Assembly: GCA_037043455.1 (NCBI GenBank)
Contig: JAWPHD010000086.1
Span: 186,001 to 250,000, forward strand
DNA from: Cyrtodaria siliqua
Lineage: Eukaryota > Mollusca > Bivalvia > Adapedonta > Hiatellidae
Reading direction: 5' to 3'
Length of the DNA stretch: 64,000 nucleotides
The notes beneath the pieces are model-generated. The model was not told where the DNA came from. It was given only the letters and a program-made list of their open reading frames with translations, and searched no databases. Positions 10,885 through 22,275 of the stretch are shown piece after piece. Position 1 is the first letter of the stretch. The number at the start of each line of letters is the position of its first letter. A program made the position numbers and the translations under genes.

Positions 10885-11965
10885 AAAGCAAATGTAATGA
10901 AATTAAATCAAAATACAGTAACTATCAACATATATACACAGATGGTTCTAAAGATGGAGATAAGGTAACTGCTGCAGCTGTTGTTCACACACAGAGCATA
11001 AAGAGCTGCCTGCCTGACAAGGCCTCTATCTTTTCAGCTGAACTTAAGGCATTTGAACTTGCCTTAAATTATATTCAGGAATCTGATGATGAGCATTTTG
11101 TAATCTTTTCTGATTCCCTTTCATCTCTTCAAGCACTGGGTAATATGAAACAAGACAATCCAGTTGTGCTTCAACTTTTAGAAAAGTACAATTCTTTTAT
11201 AGTTGATAATGTTATTATTTTCTGCTGGCTTCCAAGCCATGTAGTAATACGTGGTAATGATTGAGCTGATAGTGCTGCTAAAGCAGCATTTGGTTGACAT
11301 ATCTCTAATGCTAAATTACCTTATACTGATTTTAAAAGTTGTATTATCACATTTATTCGTAACTCTTGGCAAGCGCTTTGGGATTTGTCAGTTAACAATA
11401 TACTCCATTCAATTAAACCGTTACTTGGAGAATGGCGTTCTTCTAGTAGACCCATTCGTCGAGAAGAAGTTGTCTTAGCCCCATGCAGGATAGGGCATAC
11501 ACGTTATACTCATTCATATTTATTACAAAGTGAGCAATTACCAGAATGTATACCCTGCTTTGCACCGTTAACGGTCAAACACATCTTATTGGAATGTGTA
11601 GACTTTGATCCTATGCGTCAAAGGTAGTACAATGTTAATACTATGAAAGAGTTATTTGATACTATAGATGTTAGTCTTGTTTTAGATTTCTTAAAAGAAA
11701 TCAGACTATATAAATGATTTTAATGTGTTCTTATATATATTTACTTGTTTATGTGCCCGTTGGCGGGCATTTCTTGATTTACATATATAGTTTATATTAC
11801 TACCATATCATCCCTTAATTTTTAATAGTTTTATCTTTATATATTTACATTAATTTTTAATTACTACTTAATTTCTTCATCTTTCGTTGGTTTTTGCGCA
11901 CAATATGACCTATTTATGTGTCGACGTGCCGTAAAACACCATTCATTCATTCATTCATTCAAATA
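10885..11965 (+). pseudogene. 5'-truncated LINE: RNase H and C-terminal zinc-binding domain
   Basis: From about 10895 the frame encodes a retrotransposon ribonuclease H. IYTDGSKDGDK carries the first catalytic Asp, FSAELKAFELAL the Glu, FVIFSDSLSSLQAL the second Asp, and WLPSHVVIRGND the C-terminal motif. The same frame continues through the typical LINE C terminus (GEWRSSSRPIRREE, CRIGHTRYTHSYLL, then a CIPCF...HILLEC zinc-ligand pattern) to a stop near 11718. It is broken by in-frame TGA codons (after GND and after AAFG) and a TAG after DPMRQR. The 3' UTR ends with CCGTAAAACACC and an (ATTC)n tail at about 11930-11965. RNase H plus this tail suggests the I/Nimb-like group; that placement is inference. 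The RT part is absent, as expected for 5' truncation. Confidence 0.8.
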
Positions 11966-12056
11966 TTTTGAGAAAATGTATAGTTTTCCTAACATTTTAT
12001 GCAATTTCCGATATATTTCCACGGAAATCTTCGGAATTCCGATTCGGATATCGGAA

Positions 12057-12186
12057 ATTCTACAGACGGGTAGCAGCTCTCTTTTCTTTCTTTTTTTGAT
12101 TCGCTAGAGCAATTTCCCCAAATAGTGTCCCTATAATCCAAAATTGGTTGTATATATGCATTTGTAATACATAATTCTTGTTTCAT
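12057..12186 (-). pseudogene. LINE reverse transcriptase C-terminal scrap
   Basis: The minus strand encodes AYIQPILDYRDTIWGNCS, which resembles the (Y)I.P.LDYC..IWGNC motif downstream of the RT domain in CR1/jockey-type LINEs. Only about 40 residues are visible, with no flanking RT sequence. Confidence 0.5.
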
Positions 12187-12189
12187 GTG

Positions 12190-13120
12190 TGAACATTTCT
12201 AGAATTTGCACAAAATATTAGTTTTGTTTGTTAAAGAAGTACAAAGATCTGTTTGCGATGTTGTTGAATGATGAATGTATATCGCCGGGTTACAAAAACT
12301 GGTTTTGCAAAATAATCTAATTATATCTTATTTACTCATATTGCTTACAAAAGTAAGGTTTCCTCCAAACTTCGTTAGCTTGTTTAATTATATTTTTTGA
12401 TGTGGTCGTTGTATTTTACTACAAATCTGTAGTGCCATTACAAACTAGTCCTTTTGGGATCATCAAGCTCAACTTTGTGATTTTAGAGTATAATACCTCC
12501 TTAGCTGGAACTAGGTGGCGTGTGAGGACAATATATTACCTCTCTTGAACAAACTCAATAAAACCGATTAAATAGTATATGTGGTAAGTGTTCCATATTT
12601 GTATTCTTTAGTGATCCAGTCCTCAGAACGTTGTATAAAACTTCTATATTCGTAATCGTAAACTATTGAAGATGTTCGATGCTTTACGCATTATTTTGTT
12701 GGATAAACTGATATATCTAGACATGCAGGTATTTTCTTATTTAAATAACCTTCTTTTTTTTTAAGCAACATAACATAGAAGGCGATTTGCATATTTCATT
12801 TCATGTATTGTTTATAAAGATTGAAGAACTATTTTTTTACGAACCGTAGGAATAATACTTTTAAGGTAAGACAACAAAAAAGCGGGTTATAATTTTATGT
12901 TTTGTTTAGCATGGTTTTGTCGTTTTATGAACGTTTTTCTCCTTGTAAATTATAAAATTAAATACATTTTTGTTTGTATTTGTTTAGATATGTTTTATGA
13001 TTTCTGTTTGTGGCCTGTCAGATAATGGTTATTTAATATTGCCATTACCAAATTATCAGTTCGATAATGCTCAAACATTCAAATTAGAACAAATCGTCAC
13101 AAAAACGCTAAGGTTTAATG
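12190..13120. other. Intron 2 sequence, nothing recognised
   Basis: AT-rich, with no repeat or coding signal that I can support. Confidence 0.4.
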
Positions 13121-13124
13121 CAAT

Positions 13125-14605
13125 ATGCCAAAGAGTATTGCATGTTTAGAAACTTCTACTGTAAATGTATCAATGTTTGAAATGTATTTTAAAAGTGCAA
13201 ATAATCCAAATGATCGTTATTTTACGCCGGATGAGGATGTGATATATGTTAATGAAAGATATATGGGAAATGAATTTCAATTAATGTTTGATGAGCTAAA
13301 TATTGAGATTAGTGAAGAAAATATTGTATGTGCTATTGCACAATAAAAAACTGGTCGCAGCGATGGACCGGATAAACTATTAAATGAATATTTCATGTAA
13401 GAGTACCCTGATTACACTATTGCATTATTTAATAAAATATTTAATTCTGGATATTTCCCGGACATGTGGTCCGATGGTTAAATCATTCCTTTACATAAAC
13501 GGGGCAGTCTTATTAATCTGACAAACTATCGTGGCATTACGCTGCTGAGTTCGCTGGGACAACTTTTCACTCGTGTTATAAACAATAGGTTAAATAATTG
13601 GGCTGAACATTAGAATGTATCTATTGAGACTCAAGCAGATTTCCGTAAGCACATGAGCACGGTTGATGCTATTTTTGTACTACACGGAGTTAAAACCCAC
13701 ATGATTAGCACTGGTCAACAAAGTTATTGTTGGTTTATTGATTTTTCGAAAGCTTTTGACTACATTGTGAGAGAAATATTATGATGTAAATTAATAAAAC
13801 TAGGGATAAGAGGTAACATATTTGATATTATAAAATCAATGTATAATTCAATCAAATCGAGGGTAAAACATAATAATTGTCTAAGTGATGAGTTTACTTG
13901 TACGTTAGCTGTGCGCCAAGGTTTGTCTCCATTTTTATTCTCAATGTTTTGAAATGACCTGGAAGAAGATTTTATATTGCATAGTTTTGAGAGAGTCGAC
14001 TTTAACACAATGAAACTTTTTATATTACTGTATGCTGGTGACAAAGTTGTTTTTTCTGAAAATGCAAATGGATTGCAGAAAGGTTTTGGTATTTTAAGTG
14101 ATTACAGTATACGATGGAAATCAAGAGTAAATACAGCCAAAATAAAGGTTACGTTTTTTTCGTAAAGCTGGTTCATTGCCTAGGAACTTACGATTTATGT
14201 ATGATGGAAATTAAAGTGAAATTGTTAAGTCATTTTGCTACCTTAGAATTGCCATCGACCAAGGTGGATCATTTAATGAAATACAGGTCACATTAGCAGG
14301 TCACAGAAGGCTATAAATATATGTATAAGTTTACGAATATCTCTATTATACACAAATTGGATTTATTAAATAAACTTGCACTTCCGGTATTGAACTTTGA
14401 ATCTGAAGTATGGGGATTTTCTTCTGCTTTGAATATTGAAAGAGTGCATACTCTATTTTGTAAAAAAGTATTAAGTGTAAAAAGATGTACACAAAATGCT
14501 TTTATCTATGGAAAACTAGGGAGGACTAATCTAATTAACCAAAGGTATTTAAATATTTTGAAATATTGGATAAAAGTCATTGAATGTCATGAATTGTTTT
14601 TGTAA
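13125..14605 (+). pseudogene. Degraded non-LTR retrotransposon reverse transcriptase
   Basis: A jockey/CR1-like RT can be followed through several broken frames. KTGRSDGPDKLLNEYF is the 'sGpDgi' region. It is followed by PLHKRGSLINLTNYRGITLL (motif 1-2 area), WFIDFSKAFDYI (the motif A Asp), VRQGLSPFLFSMF (motif B, 'RQGxxLSPxLF') and LLYAGDKVVFSE (motif C, where canonical YADD reads YAGD). The motif C change and at least six stops or frameshifts make it inactive. The tail of the protein (LDLLNKLALPVLNFESEVWG) is recognisable to about 14605. It is on the host sense strand inside intron 2. Confidence 0.8.
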
Positions 14606-14981
14606 AACTTGTTTATAATTTGATGAGAAGCGATGCTGAATAAGAAAAAAATGGGTAACATTATTAAAACAATTATTAGCCACACTTGTTTTTTTATGAT
14701 GCATGGCTTTTTCAATGTGTCGGAAACAACGAATTATTTTTGTATAATTTGAAACAATGATTACATGATAACCTTATTCAAAATATGCATTCCCCTTTGG
14801 AAAATTCAAGCAGAGCAAATTTCTACACATTGATTGTATATAACTATGTTTTGAAACCTTACTTATATGTTTTAAATATACCGAACATGTTTTAAATATA
14901 CCGAACTATAGAAATCCATTATCATGATTAAGACTTTCATCTCATGACTATGTTTTATCTCTGGAACTCGGTAGCATTAAT

Positions 14982-16775
14982 TTGTATACTCCAGTTCATT
15001 CTACTGAGGATGATGTTGTTTCCACACATATCACTCGGTGCACTACTTTCAAGGCTTGGGTTGACGAAAAGCAGAACAAACTGCCAACTATGACCTGGAT
15101 TCCTAAATTACATAAACATCCGTATAGGGCCCGCTTTATTTTGAATTCTAGTGCCTGCACCACCACATACATTTCCAAACGTTTACTTTCTTGTCTTACT
15201 GCCGTTAAAGATCACGTTAAACAATATTGTGATAAAACTTATGAAAACTCTGGGATTAATTTGTTTTGGTCTATAAAAAATTCAGGAGACGTTCTTGATA
15301 AAATTTGCAATAAACGTCAAGTTTCATCTATTAGCACTTATGACTTCTCTACACTATATACAACATTACCACATCACCTTATCAAAGACAAACTTATTGC
15401 TCTTTTTCAAAGAACATTCGTTACATTTTTGGCCCGTAATAATATTAAAGCGTTTGTTACTGGCAGTTTAGACAATTACACTATGTGGACTTGCCAAGAA
15501 GTTTGTGAAGCACTCATCTTCCTATTAGATGTTGAGTCTTTCACCAGATACTCAGGAAGATGTTACTGAGGCCTTAATGACACCTCTCGGTATCGGGATG
15601 ACATATTAAACATTGACAACCCTTTTTTTTCTATTATGGTTAATAATATGTACCCTAAAGAACTTCAACTTAACAAAGCTAATATTTCTGATACTAACGC
15701 TTCTTTTCTTGATTTACAGCTCTCCATTGAAAATGGTTAAATAATTAGCAAAATATATGACAAGAGAGATGATTTTAATTTTGATATTGTTAATTATCCC
15801 CATTTAGATGGGGATGTTCCCCGAGCAACTTCTTATGGGGTCTATTTGTCTCAACTTATTCGTTTTTCTAGAGCTGTACTCGAGTTGAGGACTTTATTAT
15901 TCGTAATATTTGTATAACTAAAAAACTACTCCATCAGGGTTACCGTTACCATAAACATTGTAAAACCTTTGCAAAATGTTGTTATCGTAACCCTGATCTT
16001 TTTTTCCAAATATAAAAGTAATTTAAGTACTCTTCTGCGACAAGGACTATCACAACCTGACTTCTATGGTGACGTGATTTACAAATTTCGAAAGATCCTT
16101 GGTCATGATCACTTTCATACTATCTTTGTAAAATTTGTTAAAAGATTTATCAAAAGAGGTTATGACCCTATCATTTTGCAACGCACTGCATGCTTGGTGG
16201 TGGACACCATTTACAGTTCGTCAATATGCTTTCCTCTTTGATTGTGCGATGACCGGACAGACTGTGGACCCTATGATGACGTCTTCCTAAAGCCCAAATG
16301 GACGGTGACGTTTGATGTTTGTCTGCAGTCTTGTCTTGTCGTGCCCTCAATGGTTTATTCTCGTGTGGCTTCTGCCAAGTCATTGAGTACATTGTTTGTG
16401 GCTTTCTAGGCTATTTTATTTTTGTATTTATATTTACACGAGCATCTTTGTGTTTTACTTATATTACCTATTAATGCTGTCTTGTTGGTTAGAGAATAGT
16501 TCATGGCGGGGATTTCTTTATTTACACTGTCCCGTTTTATTGGGTTGACAGTAGGGTAAGTGTGAGGTTTGGTGCACCCTAGAACCTGGATTAAACCCCC
16601 AGCTGCCCTTTTTGACACTGACCGTTCGAAGGCGGTAACCCTATTGTCAACCCTTTTGTGTTTGTGATGTCTTATTTGGCCTTTTATTTATCTTTAAATT
16701 TGTTCTTTGTTTCTGTGTGTGTTTGTGGTTGACTGTCGTCCTTGAATGCTGCTTTTCCTGTTCGATAATCCGAAT
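14982..16775 (+). mobile_element. Penelope-like element, best-preserved copy (inactive)
   Basis: The open stretch 14982-15569 encodes the N-terminal half of a PLE reverse transcriptase: TWIPKLHKHPYRARFI, then LFWSIKNSGDVLDKI and STYDFSTLYTTLPHHLIKDK (motif A). The frame then changes. The 'IPMG' motif B region is missing, probably by deletion near 15530-15575. Motif C survives as SRYRDDIL (canonical YLDD, with Leu replaced by Arg). Downstream YDKRDDFNFDIVNYPHLDGD and ILQRTACLVVD are shared with the other copies. No GIY-YIG endonuclease motif is visible before the tail. The untranslated tail (about 16250-16775) carries the folded RNA described separately and ends CCTGTTCGAT. This copy is the reference for all the truncated tails in the window. 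Confidence 0.8.
16542..16653 (+). ncRNA. Conserved folded RNA element of the PLE 3' tail
   Basis: GGGTTGACAGTAGGG (16542-16556) pairs along all 15 positions, with one G-U, with CCCTATTGTCAACCC (16639-16653). The helix encloses GGTT...AACC, a CAG...CTG hairpin (decayed in this copy, perfect in others) and ACCG-(8 nt)-CGGT. The same layout occurs at 21520-21624 (TGACAGTAGGG with CCCTATTGTCA). In another subfamily at 28293-28397 the helix is TGAAGACA/TGTCTTCA. Conserved pairing despite changed sequence implies selection on structure, presumably for RT recognition of the template; the role is inference. Confidence 0.7.
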
Positions 16776-16789
16776 AGCATACCAAGAAA

Positions 16790-17150
16790 TGAACGAATAG
16801 CATACCAAGAAATGAACGTAAATACATCACATGTACAACACTAGAAGATGAATATCACTTTTTCATTATGAATGTTCATTATATAATGAAATAATACATA
16901 TGTAAAGAAATACTCATGTGAAAAAGATCAAGTATGTTAAAATGTTTCGAACGTATAAATAGTAAAAATAAAACAAAGAAAAACAACAACAATCTGAGTG
17001 TCATTGATTTTAAAGCCTTTGAGATAAGAGTGCTCAATTTGTTAGATAGTAGTAATTAGTGTCCAAAACACAGTTTTATTATGTTTAGCATATTTTGCTG
17101 TCTGTAAAATGGCAAAATAAAGTTAATTAAGACTTAGATGATTGTCACCT
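16790..17150. other. Short AT-rich spacer, nothing recognised
   Basis: There is a small direct duplication (GAATAGCATACCAAGAAATGAACG, twice, about 16770-16820) just after the PLE tail. Otherwise nothing is recognised. Confidence 0.4.
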
Positions 17151-17152
17151 TC

Positions 17153-18239
17153 TGAAAGGGTGGACCGATTGGTCATATCAATAGAACAGTAGGTAGGGAC
17201 AACCCCTCAAGGAACAATCACAAAGTAAAATATTTACAAATTTATTAACAACATGAATATTATATTACAAATCAAATGAATGATAGATGGTGATGATAAT
17301 GCGATAAAAGCTAATTAAAGTTTCATGAAAGATGGTTTCCTGTCGACTGTAGATGTTGTTACCACATGAGCTCAGTTCGTTCTATGTCACTGAAGATCAA
17401 TGTTTTGATTGCTTATATTATGCTTATATTTCGGTTGCTGAAAAGTTCGTCTCAGCGCTTCCGCGATTCCCTATCCAATGTTATTATCACTGAAGTCTAT
17501 ACGTCTGGTGGTTAACTAATTATAGTATATAGCCAACACGTATACTTCCCCGTCGATGGCTGACCCGTTGACACTTCTTCCAGTTGTCATATGGTTTCGT
17601 CCATCCGTGGCGGTGACTAATATATGTAGCGCCGTTACAACTCTCTCAAGGCTGTCAGAGATCTGACGTCGCCCAGCATGGCGACTGTGGGATCCACCTC
17701 CTATGATGGCGTCCTCACTGCGACCCTGGAGTCCCGGTTACGTCCTCAATGACTTGGTGTACGGCCAGGTGCCGTGTCTTGCTGACTCCAACAATCGGTC
17801 TGCTCAGTAATGTCGCGTATGCCGGATTTCCAGAACTTCCTCAGGATTAAATACTTACCGTCCATCTCAATCACATGATATCAGGTGACAAACACGCTCC
17901 ATACCTTTCCCAGGTAAATCGAGGAAAATCTGAATACTGACTTATCATGCATTAATTTATTGTTCATAAGTTTGGCCCTGTCTAAGGGTCGATACGAGTT
18001 TTTACCAATAACTCCCTTAATGCTTAGTCAATTTTAATGAAACAAAAACAAAATTAACTTGTTTATGACTCACTAGCATACATCTGTTACAATATATTTT
18101 ATCTAAGATATGCATCTACGAAAATGTACGCTCGAGGTAAATATGCTGTAAAATTTCCCATTTAAATCAGGGCAAATGAGGCCCAAACGAAATTCTACAA
18201 AGTAATAAAATGAACATATGTCTTCATTGTGTTACAACA
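17153..18239 (-). repeat. 3' LTR of the Gmr1-like element
   Basis: On the minus strand the LTR begins TGTTGTAACACAATGAAG right after a polypurine tract and ends CCACCCTTTCA, so it is a TG...CA repeat of about 1,087 bp. Its last 175 bases match 26607-26779 with about ten differences plus small gaps. The right-hand copy is cut off by PLE sequence, so the LTR length rests on this copy alone. Confidence 0.75.
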
Positions 18240-18262
18240 CGTTCCCCTTTTGGAAAAAGTGG
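18240..18262 (-). other. Polypurine tract
   Basis: On the minus strand, CCAAAAGGGGAACG lies directly before the TGTTGT start of the 3' LTR. This is the expected position and composition of the plus-strand DNA primer site of an LTR retrotransposon. Confidence 0.7.
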
Positions 18263-18476
18263 TTACACTTCTTGTAACTACAAAATGATTCATATGTAAT
18301 GCAGAACTCTATGCACACATATACTTAAACTACATATGTATGCTTATATACTACATCATCACATCACTGTACAATCTACACCGCTATGATCTTATCTTAC
18401 CGCAACTCATGATATCTAACATCTAAGTTACGATAATAACACATCTTATTTATTATGTGCCTCACTAATACTACTC

Positions 18477-19377
18477 GATTAGTATGCCCTTACATTTCCT
18501 CGGCCTGGGATCGACTAGATCCTCATTCTGTATGGCAGCATTGCTAATGCCCATCTCATAAGTCTGCAGTTTGCCGTCTTCGATTTGTTTAAACACGTAA
18601 GTGGATGGTGGTCCGTTTCCAACACAAAAGTCCGTTTCGAACACAAAGGCTTTACCAAACAAGCCCCGTGTGGTTCCCGGGGCCCCCGTTTGGTCACGGG
18701 GCAAATAATAGGGCCACTGCAGATCCCTTTGGAGGGGTAGGCAGAGGGGTAGAATCCCCCCAAATGCATGTTCATTTTATCATTTTTTGTTCATGTTCAT
18801 TAAAGGTCTTCATCATGATCCATGCATTGTTTCAGGTGCCATCTCGCTCACATCAAAAGAGTAGTGGCAGAAAAACAAAAACGTGGCTCCAGCGTAAATG
18901 GAGTTTCTACGATAGAATTTACAGCAACTCTGCAGTTTAGGGTGAGAAGGTTCTAGGCCCATTTTCCATATTTTATCTCGATGTACATGTTCATGCCTGT
19001 AAGGCGCCATATAACCTTTCATGTGTTGGTGCGCCTTAAAACCCAATTCAATTCAATTTACCAAACAAATATCTATGCAATTTTGAAACACCCCACACTA
19101 CACCTAGGCACTCCTTTTCAATAACAGAATAGTTTTTGTCCCTATCCAACAGTTTTCTACTAGCATAAGTCACGGGCAACTTGGTGCCCTCTTGCGATTC
19201 TTGTAGCAACAATGCTCCCAAACCCCACTCTGTCGCATCCGTCCTAAGAATAAACTGCTTATTCAAATCTGGTAACCTTAGAATAGGTGAAACTACCAAA
19301 TTCCCTGTTAATGTCTGAAAAGCTTTCTCGTGACTTTCTTCCCATGCCACCTTACTGGGCTGTACTTTCTTAGTCAA
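18477..19377 (-). pseudogene. Gmr1-like element RNase H, split by an insertion
   Basis: The upstream half (19377-19057, minus) encodes AWEESHEKAFQTLTGNL, then FILRTDATEWGLGALLLQ (first catalytic Asp), VTYASRKL and YSVIEKECLGVVWGVSKLHRYL (Glu motif). The downstream half (about 18660-18477) resumes with VFETDHHPLTCLNKSK. Between them lies a 394-bp SINE-like insertion with a perfect 12-bp target duplication. A 19-bp tandem duplication at 18611-18648 also shifts the frame, so TDHHPL is reached only in another frame. The gene is dead. Confidence 0.8.
18663..19056 (-). mobile_element. SINE-like retroelement inserted in the RNase H gene
   Basis: The insert is bounded by TTTACCAAACAA on both sides (18651-18662 and 19057-19068), a perfect 12-bp target duplication. 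One end carries an AATTCAATTCAA tail-like repeat and the other a GC-rich block (GCCCCGTGTGG, CCCGGGGCCCCC). A second, diverged copy lies at about 1180-1310. Length, target duplication and lack of coding capacity fit a SINE or similar LINE-mobilised element. I do not see convincing tRNA-type promoter boxes. Which end is 5' is uncertain: the AATTG repeat could be the head or the tail. Confidence 0.75.
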
Positions 19378-19571
19378 ATCTGTCAGAGGAGCTGGTATTG
19401 CTGAGAAATTCGGAATACATTTCCTTTAAAAACCTACTAACCCTACAAACGATCTTACCTGCTTCTTGGTTTTAGGTCGCTCCGCCTTCTGCACTGCTTC
19501 CACTATCGGTTGAAGTGTCTTGAAACCTCCGACCAATGCCCCAAACATTCCAGATCACTAAACCCTATGCC

Positions 19572-20210
19572 TCATTTTGAAGGTCGAGCTGTAAGACTCG
19601 CCAGCCTTAACTTCCTAAAAACCTGATGCAGAGCTACCACGTGTTGCTCCAAAGTTACTGTGAATATTAAGATATCGTCTACAAAACTGTCAGCACAACT
19701 CAGGTCCTTTAACATTTTTCTCATGAGTCTACAAAATGTAGATGGTGCACACACCAAACCGAATTGCATTTTTGTAAAACGAAACAAATGTTTAGACGTT
19801 TCAAATGGCGTCATATCCTGGGCACTTTCTGTTAACGGAACTTGCCAGTATCCTTTAATAATGTCTATTTTCGAAAAATATTTGTATTTATACAACTTAG
19901 AAAATATTTCTTCTATATTTGGAATTGGTTCGGCATCAAACACCGTAACTCAATTCAGCTGCCTAAAATCTATGCAGAATCTAATACTATCGTCCTTCTT
20001 TCTTATGAGTACTACAGGACTAGAATGTGGTGCATTTGAAGTTTCGACTACTCCTAATTCGATCCTCTTATTAACTTCCTCGTAAACTAAATTTTGGGAC
20101 TGAAAAGGTATAGGATATCCTTGAAACGGAGTGGTTCGGCTGTGGTTAGCTTAATATCATGCTCGATGTAGGTAGTGGTATCCGGTACCTCGGTTAAGAC
20201 ATCTGTAAAC
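19572..20210 (-). pseudogene. Gmr1-like element reverse transcriptase
   Basis: The minus strand encodes EEFTDVLTEVPDTTTYIEHD (pre-RT), then INKRIELGVVE-like sequence, SSPVVLIRKKDDSIRFCIDF and RQLN. An in-frame TGA follows near 19952. The frame resumes with YFSKIDIIKGYWQVPL (motif A Asp), FTKMQFGLVCAPSTFCRLM (motif B) and SFVDDILIFT (motif C, FVDD). These are clear Ty3/gypsy RT motifs. The stop and the loss of the thumb region after ARPSK mark it as inactive. It follows the integrase rather than preceding it. Confidence 0.85.
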
Positions 20211-20221
20211 TCTTCCAGTAG

Positions 20222-20512
20222 CTTTCTTGTCGTGCCCTCAATGGTTTATTCTCTTATTGCTCTGGCTTCTGCCAAGTCATCGAGTACCTTCTTCCTGGAT
20301 TTTTTCTATGCTATGTTTTTTTTGTATTTATATATACACGAGCATCTGTGTGTTTTACTTATATTGCCTATTAATGCTGCCTTGTTAGTCAGAGAATAGT
20401 TCATGGCGGGGATTTCTTTATTTACACTGTCCCGATTTATTGGCTGTCAGTAGGGTAAGGGTGAGGTTTGGAGCACCCTAGAATGCTGATTTTCCTGTTC
20501 GATTTTTATATC
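20222..20512 (+). mobile_element. PLE tail insertion between integrase and RT
   Basis: The sequence from TCTTGTCGTGCCCTCAATGG to CCTGTTCGATTTTTATATCC matches the PLE tail at 16330-16770, with an internal deletion that removes the second half of the folded region. It is on the plus strand, opposite to the host retrotransposon, and 5'-truncated. Confidence 0.75.
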
Positions 20513-20514
20513 CA

Positions 20515-21519
20515 TATTTACCTGTTTTTCTATACCACGGATGGATAACTTTTTACATACATCTACGTCATCAATGGTTTCCTTACCTTTATCTGCTGGA
20601 CAAGCCCATGGAATTTCTGCATCCAATTGCTCCTCTGATCCCAACTGCTTAATATCATCCCCACTATCGTCAATGACTGTTGAACACACAACTGCTAACA
20701 CTTCTTTCGGTACTTCCGGTACTCTTTCATGATAGAGTTTCAACATATTAGAATGAAAAGTTTTTACCCTACCCCACATGTCAATCTGGTAGTCAACGTT
20801 ATTTACAACACGTACCACAGTAAATTGTCCTTTCCACTATAAAAGCAACTCAGCGGAAGTAAAACGGAAACTTTGTTACCTTCTTTAAACTTCCTCACCT
20901 AGTCCTTTGGTTGTAATAACTCTTCTGTCTTACCGTAGCCTGACTCAGCTGTTCCTATGCTATCCGTCAGGTCTGTTTTAACCTTTTCCTTAGATCGAGA
21001 ACGTACTGGTAGCTAGTCTTCACTTCCTCACTTTTAACTTCCCTCGTCCACAACTACTTCAATATACTGACCATCCATATAGTAGCTCAACTGGTGAAAA
21101 CCCCAAACTTTCTTGCGGTACCTTCCGAAAAGCAAATAACATGGAGTTTAAATACTAATCCCAGTCTCTTGGTCTCTTACTGCACATCCGTCCTACAATA
21201 TCTACCGCTACTCGTTTGAACGCAGTCTCTATTAATGGCATAGCACCTAATGGAATTCTGGAAGCCCTACCATTTTGAATAGTCCTTTGACAAATGTCAC
21301 ATGACCGGCAAAATCTGGTTACTTCTGCATTAACCCCCGGCCAGTAGAATTCCATGGTTACTCTACTACTTGCCTTCCGGATTCCTAAATGTCCTGCCAT
21401 TAACGACTCGTGTGGAATCTTTAACACAGCCTGACGACACCCTATCGGAACTACAAATTGATGCGACTGCTTGTCCTTTAATTCGAACTCTTTATATAAT
21501 ATCTTGTCTTTATAAACGA
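20515..21519 (-). pseudogene. Gmr1-like element integrase, catalytic core deleted
   Basis: On the minus strand the N-terminal zinc domain is intact: HESLMAGH and CRSCDICQ give the HHCC ligands, then RIPLGAMPLIETAFKRVAVD. Directly after VDIVG the sequence jumps to a late integrase segment (CSKRPRDWD, then a stop, then LFAFRKVPQESLGFSPVELL). The D,D,E catalytic core of about 130 residues is therefore missing. The C-terminal domain (20818-20520) reads VVNNVDYQIDMWGRVKTFHS and NMLKLYHERVPEVP. The frame then runs toward RT, interrupted only by the PLE tail at 20222-20512. Confidence 0.8.
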
Positions 21520-21773
21520 TGACAGTAGGGTAAGTGTGAGGTTTGGTGCACCCTAGAACCGGTTTAAACCCCCCCAGTGGCCTACTTTGCCACTGACCGT
21601 TCCAAGGCGGTAGCCCTATTGTCAACTCTTTTGTGTTTGTGATGTCGTTTACTTTTATTATTATTTTTGCCTTCTTGTTTGTCTGTTTGCATGTTTGTTT
21701 CTGTGTTTTGTGGTTGACTGTTCTCCTTGAATGCTACTTTCCTTGTCCGATCCTTTTATATTTCTTTAACTTT
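21519..21773 (+). mobile_element. PLE tail insertion between protease and integrase
   Basis: A plus-strand 5'-truncated PLE tail. It contains the full folded core: TGACAGTAGGG (21520-21530) pairs with CCCTATTGTCA (21614-21624), the perfect 7-bp hairpin CAGTGGC/GCCACTG sits at 21575-21595, and ACCG/CGGT follows. The end reads TTGTCCGATCCTTTTATATT. Confidence 0.8.
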
Positions 21774-21784
21774 GCTCCATTTTT

Positions 21785-22260
21785 TCAATGTCGTACATCG
21801 CAATCTTTGGCCTTTTCCCTGACCTTTTTCAAGGTCACATCCTGTTGCTGCAAATCCAGGAAGTCATGCCTTGAAATATCCATGATCTTCCCAGGCACAG
21901 TCGACTTCCGGTACGGCTTTAACTCCTGTCTCGGCTGCGCTAGAGTATGTACCGCATTTACTGTGTCTTCCGGTTCCGGATAACTAGCTCCTGAGATATT
22001 TGCTATAACTAAATCATATAATGGTGATTTTATACACAGCGCCTCAGTCTTATCCCGGAAATATGGCGTTTCCACGTCTACCATTGCAAGAGGAAAATAA
22101 TGTTCCGTTCCATCGATGTATTTGCAGCATCGCTTCCCTGGCAAAAACTGATCCTACTAAGCTGGATCTTACTACGATACAAGTGGCTCCCGTATGTCGC
22201 ATGACTTTAACATTGCACCCGTTCACTGTACCCTCTTTTGTTGGACAATTATTGACATAA
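21785..22260 (-). pseudogene. Gmr1-like element aspartic protease region, active-site Asp replaced by His
   Basis: The minus strand encodes NVKVMRHTGATCIVVRSSLV, the flap-and-active-site region of a retroelement protease. The catalytic triad Asp-Thr-Gly reads His-Thr-Gly here (codon CAT near 22199). A linker follows (YIDGTEHYFPLAMVDVETPY, then TVPGKIMDISRHDFLDLQQQ) that leads to the integrase. The open frame is otherwise long, with one stop or frameshift near 22145. Confidence 0.75.
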
Positions 22261-22275
22261 ACGCCCCAAAATGTT

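Noticed and set aside
16171..16618. Minus-strand frames opposite the PLE tail
   Set aside because: Shadows of the plus-strand PLE. Similar peptides recur opposite other tails.
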